Source: Erwinia typographi (GTDB lineage: Bacteria; Pseudomonadota; Gammaproteobacteria; Enterobacterales; Enterobacteriaceae). Taken from it: a stretch of 64,000 nucleotides of DNA. Where the stretch lies: positions 78,799 through 142,798 of the forward strand of contig NZ_JRUQ01000016.1 of NCBI RefSeq assembly GCF_000773975.1, read 5' to 3'. Position 1 is the stretch's first letter; the number at the start of each line of letters is the position of its first letter. The position numbers were made by a program, and so were the translations under genes. Shown piece after piece: positions 9,390 through 18,174 of this stretch. The notes beneath the pieces are model-generated. The model did not search any database. It was not told the DNA's origin and was given only the letters and a program-made list of their open reading frames with translations.

Positions 9390-10322
9390 TTAAGGTTGAG
9401 ACCCGATATTGAGCTTCAACCCAGAAAAGTTTGTTTTGATATAGCGCATCCCGTCGCTGTTGCCAATGCTTTCGGCGACAACGTTCAGCGCGAGGGTCGC
9501 CGGTACGGGCTTCAGCGTTACCGGGCAGGTTTTCACGCCGCGGAACGGATTGCGCGGCTTGCCGGTTGGTCCTGGCGGCAGCGGTTTATTGTTGACGATT
9601 TGCGGCTCATTCAGCAGCTGGCTGGGTCGAACCAGAGTGATATCCGCCGGAAGCGTTGGCAGCATTTGCAGCAGCACTTTCACCGTAGTGGGATGCGGAT
9701 GACCAATGGCGATGGCGGAGCCATCACGCTGCGCCAGCCGCACCGCACGAGTAAACTGGGTGCGGATGTCCGCCTCGTTCTGCGTGTCGTCAAGGAAAAC
9801 CCTACGCTTAATCACTTTTACGCTGGTGCCTGCTGCGGCGCGGGTTGACTGGCTGTTGCCGATCGTCATGCTGTCGAGGAAGTAGAAGTTGTAGTGATCG
9901 AGCACCTGCATCACTTTCTGCATTCCCGGCAGGCTGGACGTCATGGCGCTGCCCATATGGTTATTCAGGCCTACGGCATAGGGCACTTTGGCGGCCGCCT
10001 CATGGACGATCCGCTCAATTTCCGCACTGGACATGTCAGGTCGGAGCGTGTCTTTCTCCAGCGGCTGCTTGCTGAGGGGCGCCATCGGCAAATGGATCAG
10101 CACCTCATGGCCAAGCTGGTGGGCCTTAGTCGCCATCTCACGCGCGTGCGGAGCGTTAGGGAGCACGGCGACAGAAATATTTTTCGGCATTTGCAGGACC
10201 TGATTTTCCGGTGCCGGGCGGTAGCCAAAATCGTCAATGACGATAGCGAGTTTTCCGGCATGTGCCGTGCAGGTCAGCAGCAGACCGGCCAGCGCGCCGC
10301 TAATTTTACGAAGCTGTGACAA
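9390..10322 (-). CDS. yibQ: Divergent polysaccharide deacetylase family protein YibQ
   Basis: YibQ belongs to the divergent polysaccharide deacetylase family (NodB-like barrel) and is genetically tied to envC; its substrate is not established. The 310 residues begin with a signal peptide (to about residue 22, ending TAHA). The catalytic-barrel motifs are AIVIDDFGYRP, HLPMAPLSKQP, GLNNHMGSAMTS and AIGHPHPTTVKVL. The start codon is TTG at 10322, three bases beyond the envC stop, so translation is probably coupled to envC. The last 60 residues diverge from E. coli YibQ, as is common in this family. Confidence 0.9.
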   Translation of the reverse strand: MSQLRKISGALAGLLLTCTAHAGKLAIVIDDFGYRPAPENQVLQMPKNISVAVLPNAPHAREMATKAHQLGHEVLIHLPMAPLSKQPLEKDTLRPDMSSAEIERIVHEAAAKVPYAVGLNNHMGSAMTSSLPGMQKVMQVLDHYNFYFLDSMTIGNSQSTRAAAGTSVKVIKRRVFLDDTQNEADIRTQFTRAVRLAQRDGSAIAIGHPHPTTVKVLLQMLPTLPADITLVRPSQLLNEPQIVNNKPLPPGPTGKPRNPFRGVKTCPVTLKPVPATLALNVVAESIGNSDGMRYIKTNFSGLKLNIGSQP

Positions 10323-10325
10323 AAG

Positions 10326-11633
10326 TTATTTTCCCAACCACGGTAGTGGATTGACGGCCTGTCCCTGACGTCGGATTTCAAAATAGAGTGAAGGCGTGCC
10401 CTGACCGCCGCTGGTCCCGACCAGTGCGATTGGCTGTCCTGCCTTAACCTGGGTTCCCACGCTCACCAGCGCACTTTGGTTGTAGCCGTAGAGACTCATA
10501 TCTCCCTTACCATGTTCCACTACCACCACCAGGCCGTAGCCCTGAAGCCAGTCGGCCATCAGTACCCGGCCATCGGCGATGGCTTTCACTTCGGTGCCTT
10601 CGGCGGCGTCGATCACCAGGCCTTTCCAGCGAAGCTCGCCCTGAAGCTGTTCGCCAAAGCGGTGTTCAATTGAGCCTCTGACCGGCCATAGCGCCTGACC
10701 TGAAGGGCGCCCCAGACCCCCGGTTCGGGCCATCAGGGAACGCTCGCCTTCCGTCGGCTTATAGGTTGTGCCTTTGCTCTTCGCCTGGGCCTGACGCTTG
10801 CGGACCGCTTCGGCCTCGCGCGCTTCCTTCTCGGCCCTGGCCCTGGCTTCACGCTCCGCTTTGGCAATTTTATCCCGCAGGCGGCTTTCGTTTTCCCGCA
10901 TGGTAACCAGCTGCGCCTGGTCTTTCTCCAGGGAGGATTCGAGCGTCGTCAGGGTTTTCTTACGGGCTACGCGAGCGCCTTCCAGCTTCTCCCGCTGTGA
11001 CTGCTGCTGTTCCAGCAGGGATTTCTGCTGAGCCTGTTTATCCACTAACGACGCCTTCTGCGCAGAGAGATCGCTGCGGGTCTTTTTCAGCTCGTCGATC
11101 GATTTCTGACGGGCCTCATTAAGGTAGCCGAAATAGGCGAGAATGCGCTCACTGCGCTGGCTCTCTTCTCCGCTGAGGATCAGCTGCACGCCGCTGTGTT
11201 GCCCCTGACGGAATGCCGCATCCAACTGTTCGGCCAGCAGTTTTTCCTGACGGGCCTGCTGCGTCTGTAGCTTGCCGATGGAAGCGGTCAGGGAGGTAAT
11301 ATCTTTATTAAGTCCGTTGAGGCCCAGTTGCGTTTCGCGCAGCTGACGGCTGGCCTGGGCAATCACTTTTTCCTGGCTAGTCAGCTGTGCGAGGAGCTTG
11401 CCGCGCTGCTGCTTTTGCTGCTGTACGCTCTTTTCCTTCGCCGCGATATCCTGCTGCAGGCTTGAAAGCTGCGATTTGCTATCGTCAGCGGCTGAGCTGG
11501 CAAATGGCGACAGCAGAAGGCCGGCGCACAGCACGCTGGCAGACAGGGTGAAGGCGTGAGATCGCAACGGAGCGCCGGTGGCCGCTCCGTTACCCTGGGT
11601 CCGTAAATGTGAAACTGTCGCTTTTTCCCTCAT
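10326..11633 (-). CDS. envC: Murein hydrolase activator EnvC
   Basis: EnvC acts in the periplasm at the septum, where FtsEX controls it and it activates the amidases AmiA and AmiB. The 435-residue protein has a signal region (to about residue 48, hydrophobic ASVLCAGLLLSPFASSA), a long coiled coil (about 52-280, rich in Gln, Lys and Glu), and a C-terminal LytM domain (about 320-435) that ends NPLPWLGK. As in the family, the LytM domain lacks the full zinc-ligand set, so it is an activator rather than an enzyme. In E. coli the gene follows gpmI; here only the gpmI 3' end is left upstream, so envC must use its own or a new promoter. Confidence 0.96.
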   Translation of the reverse strand: MREKATVSHLRTQGNGAATGAPLRSHAFTLSASVLCAGLLLSPFASSAADDSKSQLSSLQQDIAAKEKSVQQQKQQRGKLLAQLTSQEKVIAQASRQLRETQLGLNGLNKDITSLTASIGKLQTQQARQEKLLAEQLDAAFRQGQHSGVQLILSGEESQRSERILAYFGYLNEARQKSIDELKKTRSDLSAQKASLVDKQAQQKSLLEQQQSQREKLEGARVARKKTLTTLESSLEKDQAQLVTMRENESRLRDKIAKAEREARARAEKEAREAEAVRKRQAQAKSKGTTYKPTEGERSLMARTGGLGRPSGQALWPVRGSIEHRFGEQLQGELRWKGLVIDAAEGTEVKAIADGRVLMADWLQGYGLVVVVEHGKGDMSLYGYNQSALVSVGTQVKAGQPIALVGTSGGQGTPSLYFEIRRQGQAVNPLPWLGK

Positions 11634-11642
11634 AGGACAGGA

Positions 11643-11730
11643 TTATTCCACGATGAACAGCAGCTTACCAGACATCTGTCGGGGGTTTTGCGTTTCCAGT
11701 AGTGACAGAGCGGCCGGTTCCCGTAGCGGA
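11643..11730 (-). pseudogene. gpmI: Remnant of gpmI (cofactor-independent phosphoglycerate mutase) 3' end
   Basis: Directly upstream of envC, where E. coli carries gpmI, the minus strand encodes ETQNPRQMSGKLLFIVE followed by TAA. This matches the conserved GpmI C-terminus MEIPQEMTGKPLFIVE, and the preceding PAALSLL matches the APTMLSLM stretch. Nothing else of the roughly 510-codon gene can be seen in the 325 bases between envC and yibN. The frame stays open upstream to about 11897, but without recognisable similarity. This is a deletion that left the last 25-30 codons. The rest of the interval holds only the yibN promoter region. Confidence 0.75.
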
Positions 11731-11959
11731 GGCGGGGAATCTTTGGCTAATTCCGACGCGGTTTTGTACAACAAATAACCGCTCAGGATCGACGTGAACA
11801 CAGGCTGACAGAGACATTTACACTTAAGGCATTTTTTTTTGGGAATCTGCCCCAGAAAACGCAACTCTGACGGCTTCACGACTGTACATGGCAGCACTGG
11901 CAGGTATACTCAGAAGCCTTGTTTTAGCTTATTAACCCTTTCGGGAGTTGTTACCCCTC

Positions 11960-12391
11960 ATGCAAGATATTATGCAGTTCGCAGGCAGCCATACCCTTCT
12001 CAGTCTGGCGTGGGTTGTCCTGCTGGTTTTGGTGATCGTGACCACCGTTAAGGGCATGTTCTCCAAGGTAAAAACGATTAGCCGCGGCGAAGCCACCCGT
12101 TTAATCAACAAAGAAGAAGCCGTGGTTGTCGATGTGCGTGGGCGTGATGACTACCGTAAAGGCCATATCTCTAACGCCATCAACGTGCTGGCAGCCGACA
12201 TCAAGAAAGGCAGCTTTGGCGAGTTAGAGAAGCATAAAGCCCAACCTGTTATCGTGGTCTGTGCCAACGGCACGTCCGCAGCAGACCCAGCGGCTCAGCT
12301 GAGTGCAGCCGGTTTTGACCAGGTGTTTGTGCTGAAAGACGGCGTGTCCGGCTGGAGTGGTGAAAACCTGCCGCTGGTTCGCGGTAAATAA
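11960..12391 (+). CDS. yibN: Rhodanese-like membrane protein YibN
   Basis: A 143-residue protein with one N-terminal membrane segment (about residues 12-34, [18 protein letters not shown]) and a cytosolic rhodanese domain (about 45-143). The active-site loop reads [12 protein letters not shown], with a cysteine at the expected place; E. coli YibN lacks it, so a sulfurtransferase activity is possible here. The domain ends [16 protein letters not shown], as in orthologues. The ATG at 11960 is preferred to TTG at 11948 because it gives MQDIMQF, the family start. It is the only intact gene between the remnants of gpmI and grxC. Confidence 0.92.
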   Translation: MQDIMQFAGSHTLLSLAWVVLLVLVIVTTVKGMFSKVKTISRGEATRLINKEEAVVVDVRGRDDYRKGHISNAINVLAADIKKGSFGELEKHKAQPVIVVCANGTSAADPAAQLSAAGFDQVFVLKDGVSGWSGENLPLVRGK

Positions 12392-12420
12392 CAACGAAGT
12401 AACGATGTGCAGCGCCCTCT

Positions 12421-12484
12421 GGCTGCTGCGGCGACCTGTTCGCGTTCGATGGTCTTTAAGACCTCGAGCTGCTACTAAAATTAA
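12421..12484 (+). pseudogene. grxC: Probable remnant of grxC (glutaredoxin 3) 3' end
   Basis: grxC lies between yibN and secB in E. coli, but the 142 bases here are too short for it. Reading from 12421 gives GCCGDLFAFDGL, a stop, then DLELLLK. This lines up with the GrxC C-terminus GGCDDLYALDARGGLDPLLK over its whole length, with a stop codon and small indels inside and no start. A TAA follows one frame-shift later at about 12481. The match is short, so this rests on synteny as much as on sequence. Confidence 0.5.
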
Positions 12485-12533
12485 GACGGGCAGTGGCGCA
12501 ATAACGGATTATTAACCCATAGGATTACTTAAC

Positions 12534-12998
12534 ATGTCTGAACAAAACAACACCGAGATGGCTTTCCAGATTCAACGCATCTACACCAAAGACGTCTCCT
12601 TTGAAGCGCCTAATGCTCCTCAGGTTTTCCAGAAAGAGTGGGAGCCGGAAGTGAAGCTGGATCTGGATACGGCGTCCAGCCAACTGGCGGACGAAGTCTA
12701 TGAAGTGGTACTGCGCGTAACCGTTACCGCCACCGTAGGCGAAGAGACGGCTTTCCTGTGTGAAGTCCAGCAGGCCGGCATTTTCTCTATCTCTGGCATT
12801 GACGGTAACCAGATGGCGCACTGCCTGGGTGCATACTGCCCGAATATCCTGTTCCCGTATGCACGCGAATGCATCACCAGCCTGGTTTCTCGCGGTACTT
12901 TCCCGCAGCTTAACCTGGCACCCGTGAACTTTGACGCGCTGTTCATGAACTATCTTCAGCAGTCAAACGAAGGTGCCGCTCCTCAGCAGGATGCATAA
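12534..12998 (+). CDS. secB: Protein-export chaperone SecB
   Basis: SecB is a cytosolic homotetrameric chaperone that holds secretory preproteins unfolded and passes them to SecA. The 154 residues begin [20 protein letters not shown] and contain [28 protein letters not shown], and [20 protein letters not shown], all hallmarks of SecB. The stop overlaps the gpsA start by one base (TAATG), so the secB-gpsA-cysE arrangement of E. coli is kept although grxC upstream is gone. Confidence 0.98.
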   Translation: MSEQNNTEMAFQIQRIYTKDVSFEAPNAPQVFQKEWEPEVKLDLDTASSQLADEVYEVVLRVTVTATVGEETAFLCEVQQAGIFSISGIDGNQMAHCLGAYCPNILFPYARECITSLVSRGTFPQLNLAPVNFDALFMNYLQQSNEGAAPQQDA

Positions 12999-14017
12999 TG
13001 CCTCACGCTAACGTCTCAATGAGCGTCCTCGGTGCCGGTTCTTACGGCACCGCTTTAGCCATCACGCTGGCCCGTAACGGGCACAACGTGGTGCTGTGGG
13101 GACACAACCCGCAGCATCAGGCCCAGCTTCAGGCCGATCGCTGTAATGCGGCTTTCCTGCCCGATGTGCCTTTTCCTGATTCGCTGAGCCTTGAAACCGA
13201 TCTGGCGGCCGCTATTGCGGCAAGTCGCGATCTGCTGGTGGTGGTTCCCAGCCACGTTTTCGGCGATGTTTTACAGCAGATCAAACCTCATCTGCGCGCC
13301 GACTCACGGATAGTCTGGGCCACTAAGGGCCTGGAAAAAGAGACCGGTCGCCTGTTGCAGGACGTGGCGCGTGAGATCCTTGGGCCGGATATCCCTCTGG
13401 CGGTGATTTCTGGCCCGACGTTTGCCAAAGAGCTGGCGGCGGGTATGCCAACGGCCATTGCGCTGGCGGCGACGGATACGGTATTTGCCGACGATCTGCA
13501 AAGTCTGCTGCACTGCGGTAAAAGTTTCCGCGTTTACAACAATCTGGACTTTATTGGCGTTCAGCTTGGCGGCGCGGTAAAAAATGTGATCGCTATTGGC
13601 GCGGGTATTTCTGATGGTATTGGCTTTGGCGCCAATGCCCGCACGGCGCTGATCACTCGCGGCCTGGCAGAAATGACTCGTCTTGGATCGGCGCTGGGAG
13701 CCGATGCCGGTACGTTTATGGGCATGGCGGGATTAGGCGATCTGGTGCTGACCTGCACCGATAACCAGTCGCGCAATCGTCGCTTTGGCATGATGCTGGG
13801 TCAGGGTATTGACGTTGAAACGGCGCAGCAATCCATTGGTCAGGTGGTGGAAGGTTTCCGAAATACCAAAGAAGTGAAGGCGCTGGCCGAGCGCTGCGGC
13901 GTGGAAATGCCGATTACCGAGCAAATTTATCAGGTACTGTATTGCGAAAAAAATGCGCGAGAGGCAGCATTGAGCTTGCTTGGGCGTGCAAGGAAAGACG
14001 AAAACAGCACCAGTTGA
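12998..14017 (+). CDS. gpsA: Glycerol-3-phosphate dehydrogenase [NAD(P)+]
   Basis: GpsA reduces dihydroxyacetone phosphate to sn-glycerol 3-phosphate for phospholipid synthesis. The 339 residues carry the Rossmann motif [11 protein letters not shown] (from about 11), [18 protein letters not shown] with the conserved lysine near 109, and the substrate-site [17 protein letters not shown] near 190. It is coupled to secB by a one-base overlap and followed by cysE 68 bases later. Confidence 0.97.
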   Translation: MPHANVSMSVLGAGSYGTALAITLARNGHNVVLWGHNPQHQAQLQADRCNAAFLPDVPFPDSLSLETDLAAAIAASRDLLVVVPSHVFGDVLQQIKPHLRADSRIVWATKGLEKETGRLLQDVAREILGPDIPLAVISGPTFAKELAAGMPTAIALAATDTVFADDLQSLLHCGKSFRVYNNLDFIGVQLGGAVKNVIAIGAGISDGIGFGANARTALITRGLAEMTRLGSALGADAGTFMGMAGLGDLVLTCTDNQSRNRRFGMMLGQGIDVETAQQSIGQVVEGFRNTKEVKALAERCGVEMPITEQIYQVLYCEKNAREAALSLLGRARKDENSTS

Positions 14018-14085
14018 GAAAGGAATGTACAGTGATATAGCGTACTGGACGTTGTCGGGCGCTGTTTTTTGATCGGGAGAGAGCA

Positions 14086-14907
14086 ATGTCGTGTATCGAG
14101 CCTGAACAGGTCTGGGATTATATTAAAGCGGAAGCGAGGGCACTCGCAGACTGCGAACCGATGCTGGCCAGCTTTTATCACGCTACGCTGCTCAAGCATG
14201 ACGACCTGGGAAGTGCGCTAAGCTATATGCTCGCCAATAAGCTCTCGAATCCGATCATGCCCGCCATAGCTATTCGCGAGATTGTGCAGGAAGCGTACAA
14301 TCAGGACCCGTCGATGATCCAGTCTGCCGCCTGCGATATTATGGCCGTCCGCCAGCGCGACCCCGCCATTGATAAATACTCCACGCCTTTGCTCTATCTG
14401 AAGGGGTTCCACGCGCTTCAGGCATACCGCATCGGGCACTGGTTGTGGAATGAAGGCCGGCGCGCGCTCGCCATTTACCTGCAAAACGAAGTCTCGGTTT
14501 CTTTTGCCGTCGATATTCATCCGGCAGCCAGAATTGGCCGTGGGATCATGCTCGATCACGCCACCGGGATCGTGGTCGGGGAAACGGCGGTGATCGAAGA
14601 TGATGTCTCGATCCTCCAGTCGGTAACCCTGGGAGGAACCGGTAAAACCAGCGGCGATCGCCACCCTAAAATTCGTGAAGGGGTGATGATTGGCGCCGGG
14701 GCGAAAATTCTCGGCAATATCGAAGTGGGTCGGGGAGCGAAAATTGGCGCAGGCTCCGTTGTGCTGCAGCCCGTTCCGCCGCATACCACTGCGGCTGGCG
14801 TGCCGGCCCGCATCGTCGGCAAACCAAGCAGCGACATGCCCTCAATGGAAATGGATCAGCATTTTAACGGCACGGTTCCGGGCTTTGAGTTTGGCGACGG
14901 CATCTGA
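14086..14907 (+). CDS. cysE: Serine O-acetyltransferase
   Basis: CysE makes O-acetylserine from serine and acetyl-CoA, the committed step of cysteine synthesis, and is feedback-inhibited by cysteine. The 273-residue protein has the helical N-terminal domain (1-140) and a left-handed beta-helix of hexapeptide repeats (about 145-250), with VDIHPAARIGRG, DHATGIVVGE (catalytic His) and GAGAKILGNIEVG. It ends in ...FGDGI: the terminal isoleucine is the residue that inserts into CysK in the cysteine synthase complex. A GGGAGAG ribosome site precedes the ATG. Confidence 0.97.
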   Translation: MSCIEPEQVWDYIKAEARALADCEPMLASFYHATLLKHDDLGSALSYMLANKLSNPIMPAIAIREIVQEAYNQDPSMIQSAACDIMAVRQRDPAIDKYSTPLLYLKGFHALQAYRIGHWLWNEGRRALAIYLQNEVSVSFAVDIHPAARIGRGIMLDHATGIVVGETAVIEDDVSILQSVTLGGTGKTSGDRHPKIREGVMIGAGAKILGNIEVGRGAKIGAGSVVLQPVPPHTTAAGVPARIVGKPSSDMPSMEMDQHFNGTVPGFEFGDGI

Positions 14908-14910
14908 CCG

Positions 14911-15384
14911 CTACTCCTTCACCGCTGCGCCAGCATAACCCAGCTGGCGCCACGCTTCATACACCACCACCGACACGGCATTAGACAGATTCATGCTGCG
15001 GCTGTCTGGCTGCATCGGAATGCGGATTTTTTGCTGCGCTGGCAGCGCATTCAGAATGTCTGCCGGTAACCCTCGCGTTTCTGGTCCAAACACCAAATAA
15101 TCGCCCGGCCGATAGCTTACTGCGCTATGCGCTGGCGTGCCTTTGGTGGTCAGCGCAAAAAGCCGCTGAGGGGCTTCGAGATGCAAAAAAGCGGCATAGT
15201 TGTCGTGATGCTTGATCGAGGTAAATTCATGATAATCAAGGCCAGCCCGGCGCAGGCGCTTGTCATCCCACGCAAAGCCAAGCGGTTTGATGAGGTGCAG
15301 CTGGAAGCCCGTATTAGCGCACAGGCGAATGATATTCCCGGTATTGGGTGGGATTTCAGGTTCAAATAAAACGATATTCAGCAT
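14911..15384 (-). CDS. trmL: tRNA (cytidine(34)-2'-O)-methyltransferase TrmL
   Basis: TrmL methylates the wobble ribose of tRNA-Leu isoacceptors using SAM. The 157-residue protein is a minimal SPOUT enzyme with the SAM-binding trefoil-knot motifs [24 protein letters not shown] and [19 protein letters not shown]. The ATG at 15384 is chosen over TTG at 15390 and gives the E. coli length. It converges with cysE with only 3 bases between stops. In E. coli the next gene is unrelated; here cpxA follows. Confidence 0.96.
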   Translation of the reverse strand: MLNIVLFEPEIPPNTGNIIRLCANTGFQLHLIKPLGFAWDDKRLRRAGLDYHEFTSIKHHDNYAAFLHLEAPQRLFALTTKGTPAHSAVSYRPGDYLVFGPETRGLPADILNALPAQQKIRIPMQPDSRSMNLSNAVSVVVYEAWRQLGYAGAAVKE

Positions 15385-15427
15385 CGACAACGGCCCTCAG
15401 TAGCGAGGGCCGAAGCATAGCAAATAA

Positions 15428-16804
15428 TCAGGCTTTGCTGGAATAGAGCGGTAGCCACATTGTCAGACGCAGGCCGCCAAGCGGGCTGTCATCCGCTTTA
15501 ACCCAGCCCCGGTGCTGTTGGATGGCGGTATCCACAATCGCCAGCCCCAGCCCCGTGCCACCGGACTCTCTGTCGCGCGCTTCATCGGTGCGGTAGAAAG
15601 GCCGGAAAATCTGCTCGCGATCTTCTGCGCTCACGCCCGGACCATCATCATCTACGTGAATGGTAATCCCCTGTTTATCCACGGAAAAACTGACGGAAAT
15701 TTTTGAGTGGGAGTAGCGCAGCGCATTGCGGACAATATTCTCCAGCGCGCTGTCCAGCGCGCTGGGGTTGCCGTAGAGCGGCCACGGACCAGGCGGATAC
15801 GGCACCTCCAGCGTTTTGCCCATCTGTTCGGCTTCAAACTTTGCATCGTCCAGCACGCCGGACCAGAGATGGTTAGCCTTCATCGCCTCGCTCACCAGCG
15901 CATTTTTATGCTGCGTCCGGGAGAGCACCAGCAGATCGTTAATCATGCCGTCCAGACGCTGAGCCTCCATTTCGATGCGCTGTAACTCTTTGCCCTCTCC
16001 CTGACGCCGCCGCATCAGGGCAGTAGCCAGCTGAAGGCGAGTCAGCGGCGTGCGCAGCTCGTGGGAGATGTCCGACAGCAGGCGTTGCTGACCGGTCATC
16101 ATCCTCTCCAGCGCGCTAACCATCTGGTTGAAGCTGGCGCCGGCAGCCTGAAATTCCTGCGGCCCCGCCTCCAGCTCGGGACGCTGCCGCAGGTTACCGG
16201 CGGCCACATCATCGGCGGCATGCTTAAGTTTACGCGCCGGTTTCGCCAGGCTCCACGCCAGCCAGAGCAGCAGGGGGGAGCTGATCAGCATGGTGACAAT
16301 CAGCAGCAGAAGCGGGCGATCGAAGAGCAGGTTGATGAAGTCCAGCTGAGAGCTGCCGGCTGGGCGGATCAGGTAGAGCTGGTAGTTATCTTCCCCGTCC
16401 CGAACCGAGAAAGGGCCAACCATTTCAACCCGGCCATATTTCTTTTTTTGCGGATGATCGGAATTATCAGACTGGCCGATAAAGTTACGAATTACCTGCA
16501 TTTCGCTGTGCTGCGCGCCAATCACCCGGCCTTCGCTGGTGACCAGCAAAAGGCGCTGGCCTGGCGGAGCCCATTTGTCGATAGCGCGAAACAATCTACG
16601 CCACCACATCAGGTCGTTGGGCGGGTCCTGCATCAGTTCAGCTTCAACGTGTTGCTCAATCATGGTGCCCTGTCGCTGCTCGTTATCCAGCAGCGGCGTC
16701 ATCTGACGGGTATCCAGCTTTGGCACCATTAAAACCAGCATCAACACCAGTGCCAGGGTCAGCCAAAAAATGGCGAAGATGCGGGTGGTCAGGCTTGAGA
16801 TCAT
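15428..16804 (-). CDS. cpxA: Envelope stress sensor histidine kinase CpxA
   Basis: CpxA senses misfolded envelope proteins and phosphorylates or dephosphorylates CpxR. The 458 residues show TM1 (about 9-29), a periplasmic sensor domain (about 30-163), TM2 (about 164-185), a HAMP linker, the dimerisation/phosphoacceptor motif SHELRTPLTRLQL, and an HATPase domain with N box NIVRNALRYS, G1 DDDGPGV and G2 GGTGLGLAIV. It overlaps cpxR by 4 bases (ATGA), the normal cpxRA operon. Confidence 0.98.
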   Translation of the reverse strand: MISSLTTRIFAIFWLTLALVLMLVLMVPKLDTRQMTPLLDNEQRQGTMIEQHVEAELMQDPPNDLMWWRRLFRAIDKWAPPGQRLLLVTSEGRVIGAQHSEMQVIRNFIGQSDNSDHPQKKKYGRVEMVGPFSVRDGEDNYQLYLIRPAGSSQLDFINLLFDRPLLLLIVTMLISSPLLLWLAWSLAKPARKLKHAADDVAAGNLRQRPELEAGPQEFQAAGASFNQMVSALERMMTGQQRLLSDISHELRTPLTRLQLATALMRRRQGEGKELQRIEMEAQRLDGMINDLLVLSRTQHKNALVSEAMKANHLWSGVLDDAKFEAEQMGKTLEVPYPPGPWPLYGNPSALDSALENIVRNALRYSHSKISVSFSVDKQGITIHVDDDGPGVSAEDREQIFRPFYRTDEARDRESGGTGLGLAIVDTAIQQHRGWVKADDSPLGGLRLTMWLPLYSSKA

Positions 16805-17499
16805 GTAGCAGAAACCATCAGGTAGCCACGTCCACGCAGAGTTTTAAACCAGGGATGACCATCCTGACGGTCCGGCAGCTTCCGGCGCAGGTTGGAGATA
16901 TGCATATCGATAGCACGATCGAAAGGCGTCAGGCGTTTACCCAGCACTTCCTGGCTGAGATGTTCACGGGAAACCACCTGGCCCAGATGCTGAGCAAGCA
17001 GATAGAGCAAAGTGAACTCGGTGCCGGTCAGATCGAGCGTCAGGCCGTCAAAGCTGGCTTCCTGACGGCCAGGATTGAGACGCAGACAATCCACTTCCAG
17101 CGTAGGAGAACTATTGTCGTGCTGCTGTTGCTGCTCGCTCCAGTTCGAACGGCGTAGAATAGCGCGTATGCGAGCCACCAGTTCACGATCGTTGAACGGT
17201 TTCGGCAGATAGTCGTCCGCGCCCAGTTCGAGGCCCAGAACGCGATCCAGCTCGCTTCCTCGCGCGGTCAGCATGATGACCGGCGTTTGATGTTGCTGAC
17301 GGAGCTCCTTCAGGGTGTCGATACCGTTTTTCTTCGGCATCATCACGTCAAGTAGTAACAGGTCGATAGAGTTATCCAACAGGGTCAGCGCCTGTTCACC
17401 GTCGCCGGCAACCAGGACATCAAACCCTTCCATTTCAAGTAATTCTTTCAGTAGCGAAGTCAATTCGCGGTCATCGTCAACCAACAGGATCTTATTCAT
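16801..17499 (-). CDS. cpxR: Envelope stress response regulator CpxR
   Basis: CpxR is an OmpR-family regulator. Its 232 residues contain a receiver domain (1-115) with acidic pocket DDDREL, phospho-Asp in LLLLDVMMPKKNG (about residue 51), and conserved Lys in DDYLPKPFNDREL, then a winged-helix DNA-binding domain (about 130-232) with HISNLRRKL and TLRGRGYLMV. A consensus CpxR box lies in the cpxR-cpxP interval, so both autoregulation and cpxP control are expected. Confidence 0.98.
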   Translation of the reverse strand: MNKILLVDDDRELTSLLKELLEMEGFDVLVAGDGEQALTLLDNSIDLLLLDVMMPKKNGIDTLKELRQQHQTPVIMLTARGSELDRVLGLELGADDYLPKPFNDRELVARIRAILRRSNWSEQQQQHDNSSPTLEVDCLRLNPGRQEASFDGLTLDLTGTEFTLLYLLAQHLGQVVSREHLSQEVLGKRLTPFDRAIDMHISNLRRKLPDRQDGHPWFKTLRGRGYLMVSAT

Positions 17500-17553
17500 T
17501 TTTATTGCCCTCCGCAGGCAAAATACCGTGAACGAATGCTGTCATTCCATGAC

Positions 17554-17568
17554 TTTACGTAGTTTTAC
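17554..17568 (-). promoter_or_regulatory. CpxR box
   Basis: Read on the minus strand the site is GTAAAACTACGTAAA, a perfect match to the CpxR consensus GTAAA-N5-GTAAA. It sits between the divergent cpxR and cpxP genes, about 83 bases before cpxP, and can serve either promoter. Confidence 0.85.
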
Positions 17569-17650
17569 ACCGCCTGACGCATGTTTGCAGCTGGCCCCGT
17601 AGACTGGCTCTCGTTGAATCGAAAAGTGGAAACCAACCTGGGAGTAAACG

Positions 17651-18160
17651 ATGCGCAAAGTTACCGCCGTCGTTGTAGTTCCGGCGCTGATACTCAGTTT
17701 CTCCGCCGCGTGGGCTGCAGAAGTGACGACGACTGACGAGATGCATCAGGACAACGCGGCGACACGCAGTATGACGCAAATTCCGCAGAGTCACATGTTT
17801 GATGGCATCAATCTCACTGAACAGCAGCGTCAACAAATGCGGGATCTGATGCAACAGGCGCGTCATGAGCGTTCTCCCATAAGTATTAACGATTTAGAGC
17901 AGCTGCACGAGTTGATTATTGCAGATAAATTTGATGAAACGGCCTATAAAGCGCAGTTAAACAGGATTGCACAGGCGGAAGTGGCGCGGCAGGTAGAAAT
18001 GGCACGCGTGCGCAACCAGATGTATCACCTGTTAACGCCGGCTCAGCAGGACGTTTTGAACCAGAAACACCAGCAGCGCATGAGTGAAATGCGCAAGCTA
18101 ACGAACATGCAGCAGGCATCATCGCTGCAGGCAGTGAGCAGTACCGGCAGTAACCAGTAA
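17651..18160 (+). CDS. cpxP: Cpx-regulon periplasmic protein CpxP
   Basis: CpxP is a periplasmic dimer that dampens CpxA signalling and delivers misfolded proteins to DegP. The 169 residues include a signal peptide (to about residue 23, SFSAAWA) and an all-helical domain with both LTxxQ motifs: LTEQQRQQM near 56 and LTPAQQDVL near 133. The gene is divergent from cpxR with the CpxR box between them. The 3' end carries the CpxQ small RNA. Confidence 0.95.
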   Translation: MRKVTAVVVVPALILSFSAAWAAEVTTTDEMHQDNAATRSMTQIPQSHMFDGINLTEQQRQQMRDLMQQARHERSPISINDLEQLHELIIADKFDETAYKAQLNRIAQAEVARQVEMARVRNQMYHLLTPAQQDVLNQKHQQRMSEMRKLTNMQQASSLQAVSSTGSNQ

Positions 18161-18174
18161 CATAGTATCCCTGT

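Noticed and set aside
11643..11897. 84-residue minus-strand frame as a new small gene
   Set aside because: Its C-terminus matches the end of GpmI at the syntenic place, so it is better read as a remnant.
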